A stretch of DNA of 49,872 nt. Source: Caldilineaceae bacterium (GTDB lineage Bacteria > Chloroflexota > Anaerolineae > Caldilineales > Caldilineaceae). Of this stretch, positions 16,290 through 23,168 are shown piece by piece. The translations under genes and the position numbers were made by a program. The DNA lies in assembly GCA_019637685.1 (NCBI GenBank), contig JAHBVF010000044.1, positions 1 through 49,872 of the forward strand, written 5' to 3'. The notes beneath the pieces were generated by a model, which had not been told where the DNA came from, did no database searches, and was given only the letters and a program-made list of their open reading frames with translations. Within the stretch, counting starts at the first letter, position 1. Each line of letters begins with the position of its first letter.

Positions 16290-17185
16290 TTCTTCTCCCC
16301 CGGATTCTTCACACAGCCGCCCTCGCCGCCGGGGCGCACGTGCGCGCCGCCCACATCTTCGATGCCTTTGTAGGCGTAGGCGTCTTCCCCGGCAATCATC
16401 ACAATATCCCGAAAGTCGGCAATGGCCGCGCGGTCGCCCGGACCCAAGCGCCAGGGCAGCAGGGAATCCGCGTTCATATAGTGGTTGACCAGCACGCGAC
16501 GGTAGCCGCTGGTGGCCCGGTTTTTCAGCGAGCGATGGAGCAGATAGCCGTTGAAGAAGACGATCGCGCCCGCCTTCACCTCCACGGGAATGGCGTCGGC
16601 GTCGCTGTAGGGGAAGCCGACCGACTCGACGGTGCAGTCGAACTCCCGGTTGTCGTGATCCTTCTGGGGCCAGAGGATGCCCCGTTTGTGGCTGCCGGGG
16701 ATGACCCACAGACAGCCGTTCTGCACAGTGGCGTCGTCCAGGGCAATCCAGCCGCCGGTTAGGGAGCGGTCCCGGGTGGGGATAAAGTCCTCGTCCTGGT
16801 GCCAGGCCTGGCCCGGTTTGCCCGCGGCTTTGATGAAAAGCATGGACTGCATGGCCTTCACATTCGGTCCGATGACGCCGGTCAGGGTCTCCACAATCGC
16901 GGGATGAGCCAGATAGCGGTACATCACATCGGAGAGTTTATGGGGAAAGTGGATGCAGAGATAGCGGCGCAGCACGTCGTCGTCGGATTCGTCCGGGGCC
17001 GCGGGTTCCACGCCGCGGATTTCGCCCCGCTCCCCCCGGCAGAGCGCGGTGGTCTCGGATCGTAATTCTTCGACTTCGCCGGGTGTCAACGCATTTTCCA
17101 CAACCAGAAAGCCGTTTTCACGAAAGAACGCCACGTCCCCAGGGGAGATGGCGGGGGCGGTGAGAGTGGGTGTCAATGTGTTCAT
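16286..17185 (-). CDS. Phytanoyl-CoA dioxygenase (PhyH) family protein
   Basis: 299 aa. A non-haem Fe(II)/2-oxoglutarate-dependent double-stranded beta-helix enzyme: the facial triad begins with His-x-Asp in WHQDEDF and ends with the His of LLHRSLKNRATSGYRR, whose Arg binds 2-oxoglutarate. Opening residues DVAFFRENGFLVVENAL are typical of the family. It likely hydroxylates a small organic substrate; most bacterial members are uncharacterised. Start ATG 17185 after GGAGCAAG. Its stop overlaps the sulfatase start (ATGA), which hints that a hydroxylation and a desulfation act on one pathway. Confidence 0.88.
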   Translation of the reverse strand: MNTLTPTLTAPAISPGDVAFFRENGFLVVENALTPGEVEELRSETTALCRGERGEIRGVEPAAPDESDDDVLRRYLCIHFPHKLSDVMYRYLAHPAIVETLTGVIGPNVKAMQSMLFIKAAGKPGQAWHQDEDFIPTRDRSLTGGWIALDDATVQNGCLWVIPGSHKRGILWPQKDHDNREFDCTVESVGFPYSDADAIPVEVKAGAIVFFNGYLLHRSLKNRATSGYRRVLVNHYMNADSLLPWRLGPGDRAAIADFRDIVMIAGEDAYAYKGIEDVGGAHVRPGGEGGCVKNPGEKK

Positions 17186-17214
17186 TCCGCTTGCTCCTTC
17201 GATGACGCTGCGTA

Positions 17215-17343
17215 CTGCGTGCTGCGTTGGCAGTTGTGTTGGCAGAGTTGAGAGAAACGCAAGGGGCGTTGACATTCTTTGCCTTTCCCTTCGCATCCTT
17301 CAATCCTACCGCCTCCACTACCCACGCAATACGCAGCACGCAG
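17215..17343. repeat. Inverted pair of CTGCGTGCTGCGT flanking an intergenic stretch
   Basis: CTGCGTGCTGCGT (17215-17227) and its exact complement (17331-17343) bracket about 100 bp between the dehydratase and PhyH genes. This is the same word as in the hairpin at 13890-13957, making a small dispersed family in this cluster. Confidence 0.6.
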
Positions 17344-17349
17344 CACTTT

Positions 17350-18489
17350 CTACCAGTTCGTAAACGACCCATCCAGCCGGCGCAACTGAGGCAGTTCCCG
17401 CTGCTGGAAGGGGGATTTCTTGGCGGCTTCCCGGTCGAATTCCACGCCGATGCCGGGAATGGTGGGGGGCAGCAGATAGCCGTCCTCCCAGACCGGCTGC
17501 ACAGGGACCACATCGGTCAGCACTGTGCCGGTCTTGCGGGGCTGCTCCTGCACGCCAAAGTTGGACGTCGCCAGATTCAGTTGCAGACAGGCCGCGGAGG
17601 AGACTGGGCCAAGCGGGTTGTGCAGGGCCAGTTTGATGTAGTGGGTCTCGCACCAGCCCGCGATCTTGCGCGCTTCGGTAAAGCCGCCGATGATGCAGAG
17701 ATCGATGCGGGCGTAGTCGATCCAATCCTCTTCGATGAGTTGGCGGAATTCCCATTTTGATGAGAACTGCTCCCCCGCGGCCAGGGGCACAGTCGTGCGT
17801 GGGCGCAGGGTTTTGAAGGAGTCGGGATTCTCGCAGCGCAGGGGGTCTTCGATGAAATAGGGGCGGAACTGTTCCACCTCCTGGCAGAGCCAGAGCGCGT
17901 CGGGCAGGTCCAGCCGGGTGTGAACGTCAAAGGTCAGTTCGATGTCGTCGCCCACGGCCTCGCGCACGGCCTGGAACTGCGCGATGGAAGCCAGCACGGA
18001 CTGGCGGGGTTCCAGAATGCTGCCGTCCTGGGGCAGGCCCCAGCGCACAAATTTCCAGCCCTCTTCTTTCGTCTCCAGGCAGCTCTCCACCAGCGGGGCA
18101 ATCTCCAACGCGTGGCCCCGGTTGTGGGGATAGCAGACCACTTTGTCCCGCACTCTGCCGCCCAGCAGTTCGTAGACGGGCACGCCCAGGGCTTTGCCTT
18201 TGATGTCCCACAGGGCGACATCGATGGCGGAGATGGCGGAGGTCAGGATGCGCTGGGCCGGGAAGAAGCCACCCCGGAAAAGAAGCTGCCAGATGTGCTC
18301 GATGCGGAAGGGGTCTTCGCCGACGAGCACATCCCGGAAATTCTCGATAGCGCCGATGACGGCCTTTTCGCGGCCGGTGATGCCCGCTTCGCCTACGCCG
18401 TAGATGCCTTCGTCGGTATCAACAGTGACAAAAAGAAAGTTGCGTTGGCCGCCCCACACGGGCCAGGCTTGAATGTCTGTGATTTTCAT
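17350..18489 (-). CDS. Mandelate racemase/muconate lactonizing (enolase superfamily) sugar-acid dehydratase
   Basis: 379 aa. N-terminal capping domain (MKITDIQAWPVW, then GVGEAGITGR) and a barrel with the metal/catalytic set of the galactonate/mannonate dehydratase group: FDVHTRLD (Asp and His), YFIEDPLR (Glu), LAAGEQF (Glu) and LHNPLGPVS (His). Related enzymes dehydrate aldonic acids to 2-keto-3-deoxy acids. The exact sugar acid is uncertain, and 'D-galactonate dehydratase-like' is the closest label. ATG 18489 has GGGAG five bases upstream. Downstream lie PhyH and sulfatase, and the SDR and Ldh_2 dehydrogenases beyond, consistent with a sugar-acid catabolic set. Confidence 0.87.
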   Translation of the reverse strand: MKITDIQAWPVWGGQRNFLFVTVDTDEGIYGVGEAGITGREKAVIGAIENFRDVLVGEDPFRIEHIWQLLFRGGFFPAQRILTSAISAIDVALWDIKGKALGVPVYELLGGRVRDKVVCYPHNRGHALEIAPLVESCLETKEEGWKFVRWGLPQDGSILEPRQSVLASIAQFQAVREAVGDDIELTFDVHTRLDLPDALWLCQEVEQFRPYFIEDPLRCENPDSFKTLRPRTTVPLAAGEQFSSKWEFRQLIEEDWIDYARIDLCIIGGFTEARKIAGWCETHYIKLALHNPLGPVSSAACLQLNLATSNFGVQEQPRKTGTVLTDVVPVQPVWEDGYLLPPTIPGIGVEFDREAAKKSPFQQRELPQLRRLDGSFTNW

Positions 18490-19029
18490 GGGTTCTCCCA
18501 GGGGATGTGATGAGTTGCGGAAGCCAAACAGCGACAGCCATACGCGCTCCGCCGCTCTCCTCAATTGTACCCGTTGATTCTGGAACAGGCCAATGTCTGA
18601 AAACCGGACTGTGGGAGATTGTCCCAAGAGAGGAGCCGTGGAACCCCGGATGAGCGGCGGGCTTTCCAGCAGCACATATCTTTCGGTGGATTTGTGTTCG
18701 CCCTGGCACATCCGTTGCAGCCGTTGCACAGGGGAAGACCTGTGCCGTATTGGGGTTGATTGACTGTTGAGAGGGGCGGGTTGACGCGGGCGGCGACTGA
18801 TCCGCCAGGGCCGCGCTGGGATATCAATGCCTCGGCGTCTCCGCGGGAGGAAGTATCCTTTTTACAGTGGATTCACAGGGTGAAAATGCCAGCGGCGATC
18901 TTCGATCTGGCGCGGGATCGCGTCGAGCAGCAGAATTCTATCGACGAGTACCCATAGGCCCAACGCCTGGCTGCTTTTGGGCAGGGCAACAGGCGTTGGG
19001 CTTTTGAACGCAGGGCCAGACAAACTTGC
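18490..19029. other. 540-bp intergenic stretch without a convincing gene
   Basis: Between the dehydratase start and the RraA-like stop, both on the minus strand. The only plus-strand frame is a 65-codon TTG-start ORF (18760-18957, ending VEQQNSIDEYP) without a good ribosome binding site. Its stop codon directly abuts a strong hairpin with a plus-strand T-tract (18958-19005). I do not recognise the peptide; a small RNA or leader ending at this terminator is equally possible. Confidence 0.4.
18958..19005 (+). terminator. Intrinsic terminator oriented to the plus strand
   Basis: Perfect 12-bp stem (GCCCAACGCCTG 18958-18969, CAGGCGTTGGGC 18990-19001) followed by TTTT. The reverse orientation lacks a T-run. 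Both neighbouring genes are on the minus strand, so it implies a plus-strand transcript ending here or antisense blocking. Confidence 0.65.
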
Positions 19030-19704
19030 CTACAGAACGCCGTATTTGTTGAAAACATCCCGCAGAGTCAGTCCCTTGCGCAATTCCTCCCGGGTGATAT
19101 TCTCGCCTTCTACTTTGGCCACAGCCTGCTCTACCACAGCCCGCAGAGCATCCTTGGGAATCACAACCACCCCATCAGAGTCCCCGAAGATGACATCTCC
19201 CGGCGAGACAACCACATCACCGCAGTTGACTGTGCAATTGTAGTCGATGACTTGGCCCCGACCGGCAGAATCCACCGGGTAGATGCCTGTGGAGAAGAGC
19301 GGGAAGCCCATCTGCTGGATCAGCCGTACATCCCGGGTGTAGCCGTCGATGATCGCGCCGTTAGCCCCTCGCACCATTGACGCGGTGGAGAGCAGCTCGC
19401 CCCAGACGCAGGTGCGGGTGGATTGTTGGGTGGAGGCCACCATCACATCCCCCGGCTTCAGGCTATCCACCGCCGCGATTTCGTGTTCATAGGCATTCTC
19501 TTCCGGCTGGTAGACATCCACCGATTGCATTGTCACCGCCCGGCCCACCACCACCGCGTCCGGGTAGATGGGGCGAATGTCAGCGCGCATGGCCTGCTGG
19601 CGATAACCCGCCTGGTCCAGCGCATCACACAGGACCGCAGCGTAGAGATGTTCCCGCATATACGCGAACAGTTTCAAATCGTCGTTAAAGGGCAATGCAC
19701 TCAT
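19030..19704 (-). CDS. RraA-like protein (HMG/CHA aldolase or demethylmenaquinone-methyltransferase-like fold)
   Basis: 224 aa. Typical RraA-family core: AVLCDALDQAGYRQQAM, then WGELLSTAS, GANGAIIDGYTRDVR (Arg-Asp pair that binds metal and pyruvate in the aldolases), and SPGDVIFGDSDGVVVIP. Family members are 4-hydroxy-4-methyl-2-oxoglutarate/oxaloacetate-cleaving aldolases, or regulators of RNase E in enterobacteria. In a sugar-acid catabolic setting the aldolase/lyase role is more likely. ATG 19704 after GAGGAAACC. Promoter candidate upstream (19763-19791). Genes of this family often accompany enolase-superfamily dehydratases, as here. Confidence 0.85.
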   Translation of the reverse strand: MSALPFNDDLKLFAYMREHLYAAVLCDALDQAGYRQQAMRADIRPIYPDAVVVGRAVTMQSVDVYQPEENAYEHEIAAVDSLKPGDVMVASTQQSTRTCVWGELLSTASMVRGANGAIIDGYTRDVRLIQQMGFPLFSTGIYPVDSAGRGQVIDYNCTVNCGDVVVSPGDVIFGDSDGVVVIPKDALRAVVEQAVAKVEGENITREELRKGLTLRDVFNKYGVL

Positions 19705-19762
19705 AGGTTTCCTCAGATATTGGGGTATTGGGGGATAGATATGGGTAATCGATAGAATCAAT

Positions 19763-19791
19763 AGTCTGCCGCACAACGGGAAGGTTGTCAA
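19763..19791 (-). promoter_or_regulatory. Candidate promoter for the RraA-like gene
   Basis: On the minus strand: TTGACA (19791-19786), 17 bp spacer, CAGACT (19768-19763). The -35 is perfect and the -10 weak. Confidence 0.45.
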
Positions 19792-19828
19792 TCTGGGATT
19801 GAATGGGCAAGCTGCTATTCTGACAGCG

Positions 19829-19858
19829 TTGACCGTTATACAAATCTGATGGTATGAT
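19829..19858 (+). promoter_or_regulatory. Candidate promoter for the DUF433/DUF5615 operon
   Basis: TTGACC (19829-19834), 18 bp, then TATGAT (19853-19858) with an upstream TGG resembling an extended -10. It lies back to back with the minus-strand promoter at 19763-19791. Confidence 0.5.
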
Positions 19859-19911
19859 CAGACTCAGCTTTCGATTGGCGTCATGTTATCTTGAATAATG
19901 GGTATAGCAGA

Positions 19912-20241
19912 ATGACGGCTTTGCAACAGGTACAAGAGCTTTTATCGGTGATGACGAAAGGGGAGAAAGCCCAGGTTTTGCAATGGCTGGCTCAGGATTT
20001 GAGTGGAACCATACCGGGAATCGAAAGCACGCCAGGCGTCTTGGGAGGCGATGCCTGCATTGTACGCACGCGGATTCCAGTCTGGTTGCTGGTTGTGGCG
20101 CGCCAACAGGGCGAGAATGATGCCAGAATTCTGCGCAGCTTTCCTACGCTCACGGCGGAGGATTTGACCAACGCGTGGACCTATTACCGCAATAACCGCA
20201 ACGAAATCGACCAGCAGATCAGTGAAAATGAAGCGGAATAG
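19912..20241 (+). CDS. DUF433-containing putative antitoxin
   Basis: 109 aa. The C-terminal half matches DUF433: PGVLGGDACIVRTRIPVWLL, then a helix-turn-helix-like tail ILRSFPTLTAEDLTNAWTYY. DUF433 proteins are usually encoded immediately before a DUF5615 PIN-like protein and are regarded as antitoxins/repressors. The N-terminal ~45 residues (MTALQQVQELLSVMTKG...) are helical and may be a dimerisation extension. ATG 19912 gives the cleanest N-terminus; a TTG seven codons earlier is possible and neither has a strong Shine-Dalgarno. The next gene follows after 8 bp. Confidence 0.8.
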   Translation: MTALQQVQELLSVMTKGEKAQVLQWLAQDLSGTIPGIESTPGVLGGDACIVRTRIPVWLLVVARQQGENDARILRSFPTLTAEDLTNAWTYYRNNRNEIDQQISENEAE

Positions 20242-20249
20242 AGGCGATT

Positions 20250-20591
20250 GTGGCCCAGTTGTATGCTGATGAGAACTTTCCTCATCCTGTGGTAGATGCA
20301 CTGCGGACGGCAGGGCACGATGTCCTCACGATTCAGGATGATGGCAAAGCAAATCAACGCTTTCCAGACGACGCACTTCTGGCAAGAACTTCCGAGTTAG
20401 GCAGAGTCTTGCTGACGACGAATCGCAAGTATTTTCTGCGTTTGCATCGAGAGTCTGCTGCCCACGCTGAGATTATCATTTGCACCTGCGATCCCGATCC
20501 TCAAGGCCAAGCGCTAAGGATTGATGAAATTCTCCGCTCTGATATGCCACTGATCGGCAAGCTATTACGTGTGAATCGTCCACAAAGGTAA
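20250..20591 (+). CDS. DUF5615 PIN-like putative toxin nuclease
   Basis: 113 aa. Begins AQLYADENFPHPVVDALRTA, with the conserved Asp-Glu-Asn of DUF5615, and continues GHDVLTIQDDG and VLLTTNRKYFLRLH. The acidic residues correspond to the PIN-domain metal site, so RNA cleavage is the likely activity. GTG start with GAGG six bases upstream, 8 bp after the DUF433 stop, so co-translated. Together they form a type II toxin-antitoxin-like module; no growth effect can be inferred from sequence alone. Confidence 0.82.
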   Translation: MAQLYADENFPHPVVDALRTAGHDVLTIQDDGKANQRFPDDALLARTSELGRVLLTTNRKYFLRLHRESAAHAEIIICTCDPDPQGQALRIDEILRSDMPLIGKLLRVNRPQR

Positions 20592-20597
20592 CTGCTA

Positions 20598-21134
20598 ATG
20601 CCACAAAAAACCCTCAACCGCCACCAGAAAGCCGCCTTCCGTCCCGGTGAACATCGGGTGCGGGGCGACGAAATTGACCGGCTGATCGCTCTGGCCGCCA
20701 GCGATGACCCAGCGGACCGGCTGGAAGCTGCCGAGAATCTCTGCCCCTGCCACCTGCGGCGGCGGATCGAAGATGCCTGGCAGGCGCTCTACCGGATGAT
20801 GGAAGACCCGGACGTGCGGGTGCGCCGCGCGGCCTGGCATACGCTGGAAGATGGCGGCTGTCCTACGGACCCGGCTCTGGAACCCATCTTCGACCGGGCG
20901 GTGGAGAACGAAAATGACGGGCAGGTGCGCCGTTTTGTGGAAATGTTCGCGGTGCCCAACCAGCAGGAACGGGCGCGACGGGAGATGCTGCGTGCCGCCC
21001 ATTCCCCCTATCAGCAGCGGGGCAAATGCGACTTCTGCGCGGGGGGAAATGTGCCTGTGCGGGTGGACTACCAGACAGAACTGGCCGGTCGTTTCGCGCT
21101 GATCTGCAAAGGCTGCGATCAGCAGGCGGTTTAG
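20598..21134 (+). CDS. HEAT-repeat protein with C-terminal CxxC zinc motif
   Basis: 178 aa. The N-terminal half is made of HEAT-like helices (DRLEAAENLCPCHLRRRIED, then DPDVRVRRAAWHTLEDGG and DGQVRRFVEMFAV). The C-terminus has CDFC and CKGC separated by 26 residues, a likely four-cysteine zinc site. Such proteins are probably protein-binding; no enzyme motif is seen. The gene starts 6 bp after the DUF5615 stop, so it belongs to the same operon. Its stop TAG shares bases with the stop of the convergent DUF4058 gene. Confidence 0.78.
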   Translation: MPQKTLNRHQKAAFRPGEHRVRGDEIDRLIALAASDDPADRLEAAENLCPCHLRRRIEDAWQALYRMMEDPDVRVRRAAWHTLEDGGCPTDPALEPIFDRAVENENDGQVRRFVEMFAVPNQQERARREMLRAAHSPYQQRGKCDFCAGGNVPVRVDYQTELAGRFALICKGCDQQAV

Positions 21135-21907
21135 CGGAGGGATGCTGTGCGCAGGAGTTCGTCCAGCCAGACGTTCTGTTCGCCGGTCAGATCGGGCGGC
21201 GGGGGGGGAACCGTGTAGTCCATACGCCGTTCGTAGCGCACATCCTCGTAGATCTGGGGGATCAGATCGCCCAGAGCCAGGGATACCTCCTCCTCGCCCC
21301 TTTGCAGAGGAATTGGCACAGGTGGGATGGGATCGGGCAGGTCGAAGGAGTAGAGCAACCCTTTGGGCCGTTCCCAACCCCGACTGACGAGGATGCGATA
21401 GTCTTTTTGGGCTTGGGGTTGGGCGGGCAGTGGCTGGCCACTGCGCAGCAGATCGATCTCCACCAGACTCGTGGCGCTGCCCAATACTTGCTGTCGTTTT
21501 ATTTCATACTGGCGGCGACCTTCGCCCGATGCTTTGTTGGCAGGTGAGAGAATTTCAATCACAGTTACAACGCGATGGGTTGCCGCTTCCCGAATCTCTA
21601 AAAAGTGTTCGCTCACCTCCTCTGGCACGGGGAGCACTACTGTTGCCGGTGAACCGTTGGCCGTCATCGTTTGCAGAGGCGCAACAGCAATACCGGGCAC
21701 ACCGACAATCGCCACATCAGGCCTGCCAACAAAGGAATCGGGGTCGTTGGCCGCAATGTATGTGCGTTCTTCTGCGCTAATGTAATAGCGAGCGGGAATA
21801 GACTGGGTGAGCGAAAACCGGCTTGCGCGAATAAGCTCCAGATGAACATCCGGCCACAAGGACGCTCTTTCCAAATAAGGGTTCATGCCGGGAAATGGAT
21901 ACGCCAT
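21131..21907 (-). CDS. DUF4058 family protein
   Basis: 258 aa. It starts with the family hallmark YPFPGMNPYLE followed by LWPDVH. Mid-protein VTVIEILSPANKASGEGRRQ resembles the E-x-K restriction-endonuclease-like core often noted in this family, and the end is VRYERRMDYTVPPPPPDL. DUF4058 proteins occur in multiple copies in Cyanobacteria, Chloroflexota and Planctomycetota, and their function is unknown. Start ATG 21907 after GGAGG. It overlaps the convergent HEAT gene by 4 bp and diverges from the propeller gene by 82 bp. Confidence 0.85.
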   Translation of the reverse strand: MAYPFPGMNPYLERASLWPDVHLELIRASRFSLTQSIPARYYISAEERTYIAANDPDSFVGRPDVAIVGVPGIAVAPLQTMTANGSPATVVLPVPEEVSEHFLEIREAATHRVVTVIEILSPANKASGEGRRQYEIKRQQVLGSATSLVEIDLLRSGQPLPAQPQAQKDYRILVSRGWERPKGLLYSFDLPDPIPPVPIPLQRGEEEVSLALGDLIPQIYEDVRYERRMDYTVPPPPPDLTGEQNVWLDELLRTASLR

Positions 21908-21989
21908 TTGTCTGCCTCCTGACCACAGATCACCACATTGCCTGACACAAGCATACCCCAAAAACAGCCGCAAATCAAAGGAGTTTGAA

Positions 21990-23168
21990 ATGCCTATCGG
22001 AAGCACTTTCCCCGCTGAGTGGCGCACTACCGCTGACCCGACTACAGGCCGCACCCTGCGCCGTTTGACCAGCGCGCCCGCCTTCTCCTATCCCCTCTAC
22101 TATTTCGTCGATTCCATCACCCCGGACAACCGCTATCTCGTCTTCCACAGCGAACGGAGCGGCTGGGTGCAACTCTACCGGCTGGATTTGGACAGCGGCG
22201 AGATCGTCCAGCTCAGCGACGGCCACACGCTGGACAGCGGCTGGGCCATCTGGTGTGAGCAGCGAGTGCGGGGGGTCTATGCCCATTTGGCCGCGCTGAA
22301 TGGGGTGGGCCGGGAGGTCTGGTACTTTCAGGACGAGGAACTGCGCGCCACCCACTTGGACAGCCTGGACAATCGCCTCGTCTATGACCTGGCCGGTCGC
22401 GTCTCCATCGGCCAGAGCGGCTTCTCCCCCGATGGCCGCTACTACGCCTTTATCCACGCGGACCGGGCTGCCTTTGCCCAGGCCCTGGCCGAGCGGGAGA
22501 GTCTGCAAGTCATGCGCCAGCCCTTCGACTTCCAGCGTTGGCGGGACAATCTGCCCTGCGTCATCGGGCTGATGGACACCCAAACCGGCGACTATCGCAA
22601 AGTGATGGATGTCCCCTTCCACGTCCATCACGTCTTCTTTGTGGACAACGACCGCCTGCTCATCAACCACATCCAGGGCGAAAACGGCATGTGGAGCGTC
22701 CGCATTGACGGCACGGATGAGCGGGTGCTGCGCCCCCGGGGCGAAGGACACGGCGCGATCTGTCACAACGTCATCACCGAGCGGGGCATTTTTTACGAGG
22801 CTAACGATGACACCGGGGACGAACGGCAAGTCTGGATTGGTCGCTACGATCTGGCCGACGACAGTTTCATCGAAGCGCGTCTGCCCGGCGTCGGCTACGT
22901 CCACAGCGGGCGGGACCCCGCGGGGCTGGTCAATTTCTACGAGAATCAGATGGGCACAGGCAGCCATCAATTGCTCTGGGTTCACAACGCCTTTGACCCC
23001 GAAAAGCAGCGGGTGGAAGTGCTGCGGGAACTGACGCCGATTGTGCGCGGCCAGCGCTATCACGCCCATCCGTTCCTGGGGCCAGAGCGAAAATGGCTCT
23101 ATTTTGTCGAAGTCGTGGATGGTTTTTCTCAAATTTGCAGCCTGAACGTAGAGGATTTGACCGCATGA
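21990..23168 (+). CDS. Oligogalacturonate lyase-like (PL22-type) beta-propeller protein
   Basis: 392 aa. WD/TolB-like blades are visible, such as YFVDSITPDNRYLVFHSERS, LYRLDLDSGEIVQLSDG and GFSPDGRYYAFIH. His-rich segments HVHHVFF and GEGHGAICHNVI correspond to the metal-binding histidines of oligogalacturonate lyases, which break down unsaturated or short pectin oligomers in the cytoplasm. No signal peptide, in line with a cytoplasmic enzyme. ATG 21990 is preceded by AAAGGAG. The stop overlaps the GH127 start (ATGA), so the two are coupled and probably process the same pectin-side-chain-type substrate. Activity on another uronide cannot be excluded. Confidence 0.78.
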   Translation: MPIGSTFPAEWRTTADPTTGRTLRRLTSAPAFSYPLYYFVDSITPDNRYLVFHSERSGWVQLYRLDLDSGEIVQLSDGHTLDSGWAIWCEQRVRGVYAHLAALNGVGREVWYFQDEELRATHLDSLDNRLVYDLAGRVSIGQSGFSPDGRYYAFIHADRAAFAQALAERESLQVMRQPFDFQRWRDNLPCVIGLMDTQTGDYRKVMDVPFHVHHVFFVDNDRLLINHIQGENGMWSVRIDGTDERVLRPRGEGHGAICHNVITERGIFYEANDDTGDERQVWIGRYDLADDSFIEARLPGVGYVHSGRDPAGLVNFYENQMGTGSHQLLWVHNAFDPEKQRVEVLRELTPIVRGQRYHAHPFLGPERKWLYFVEVVDGFSQICSLNVEDLTA

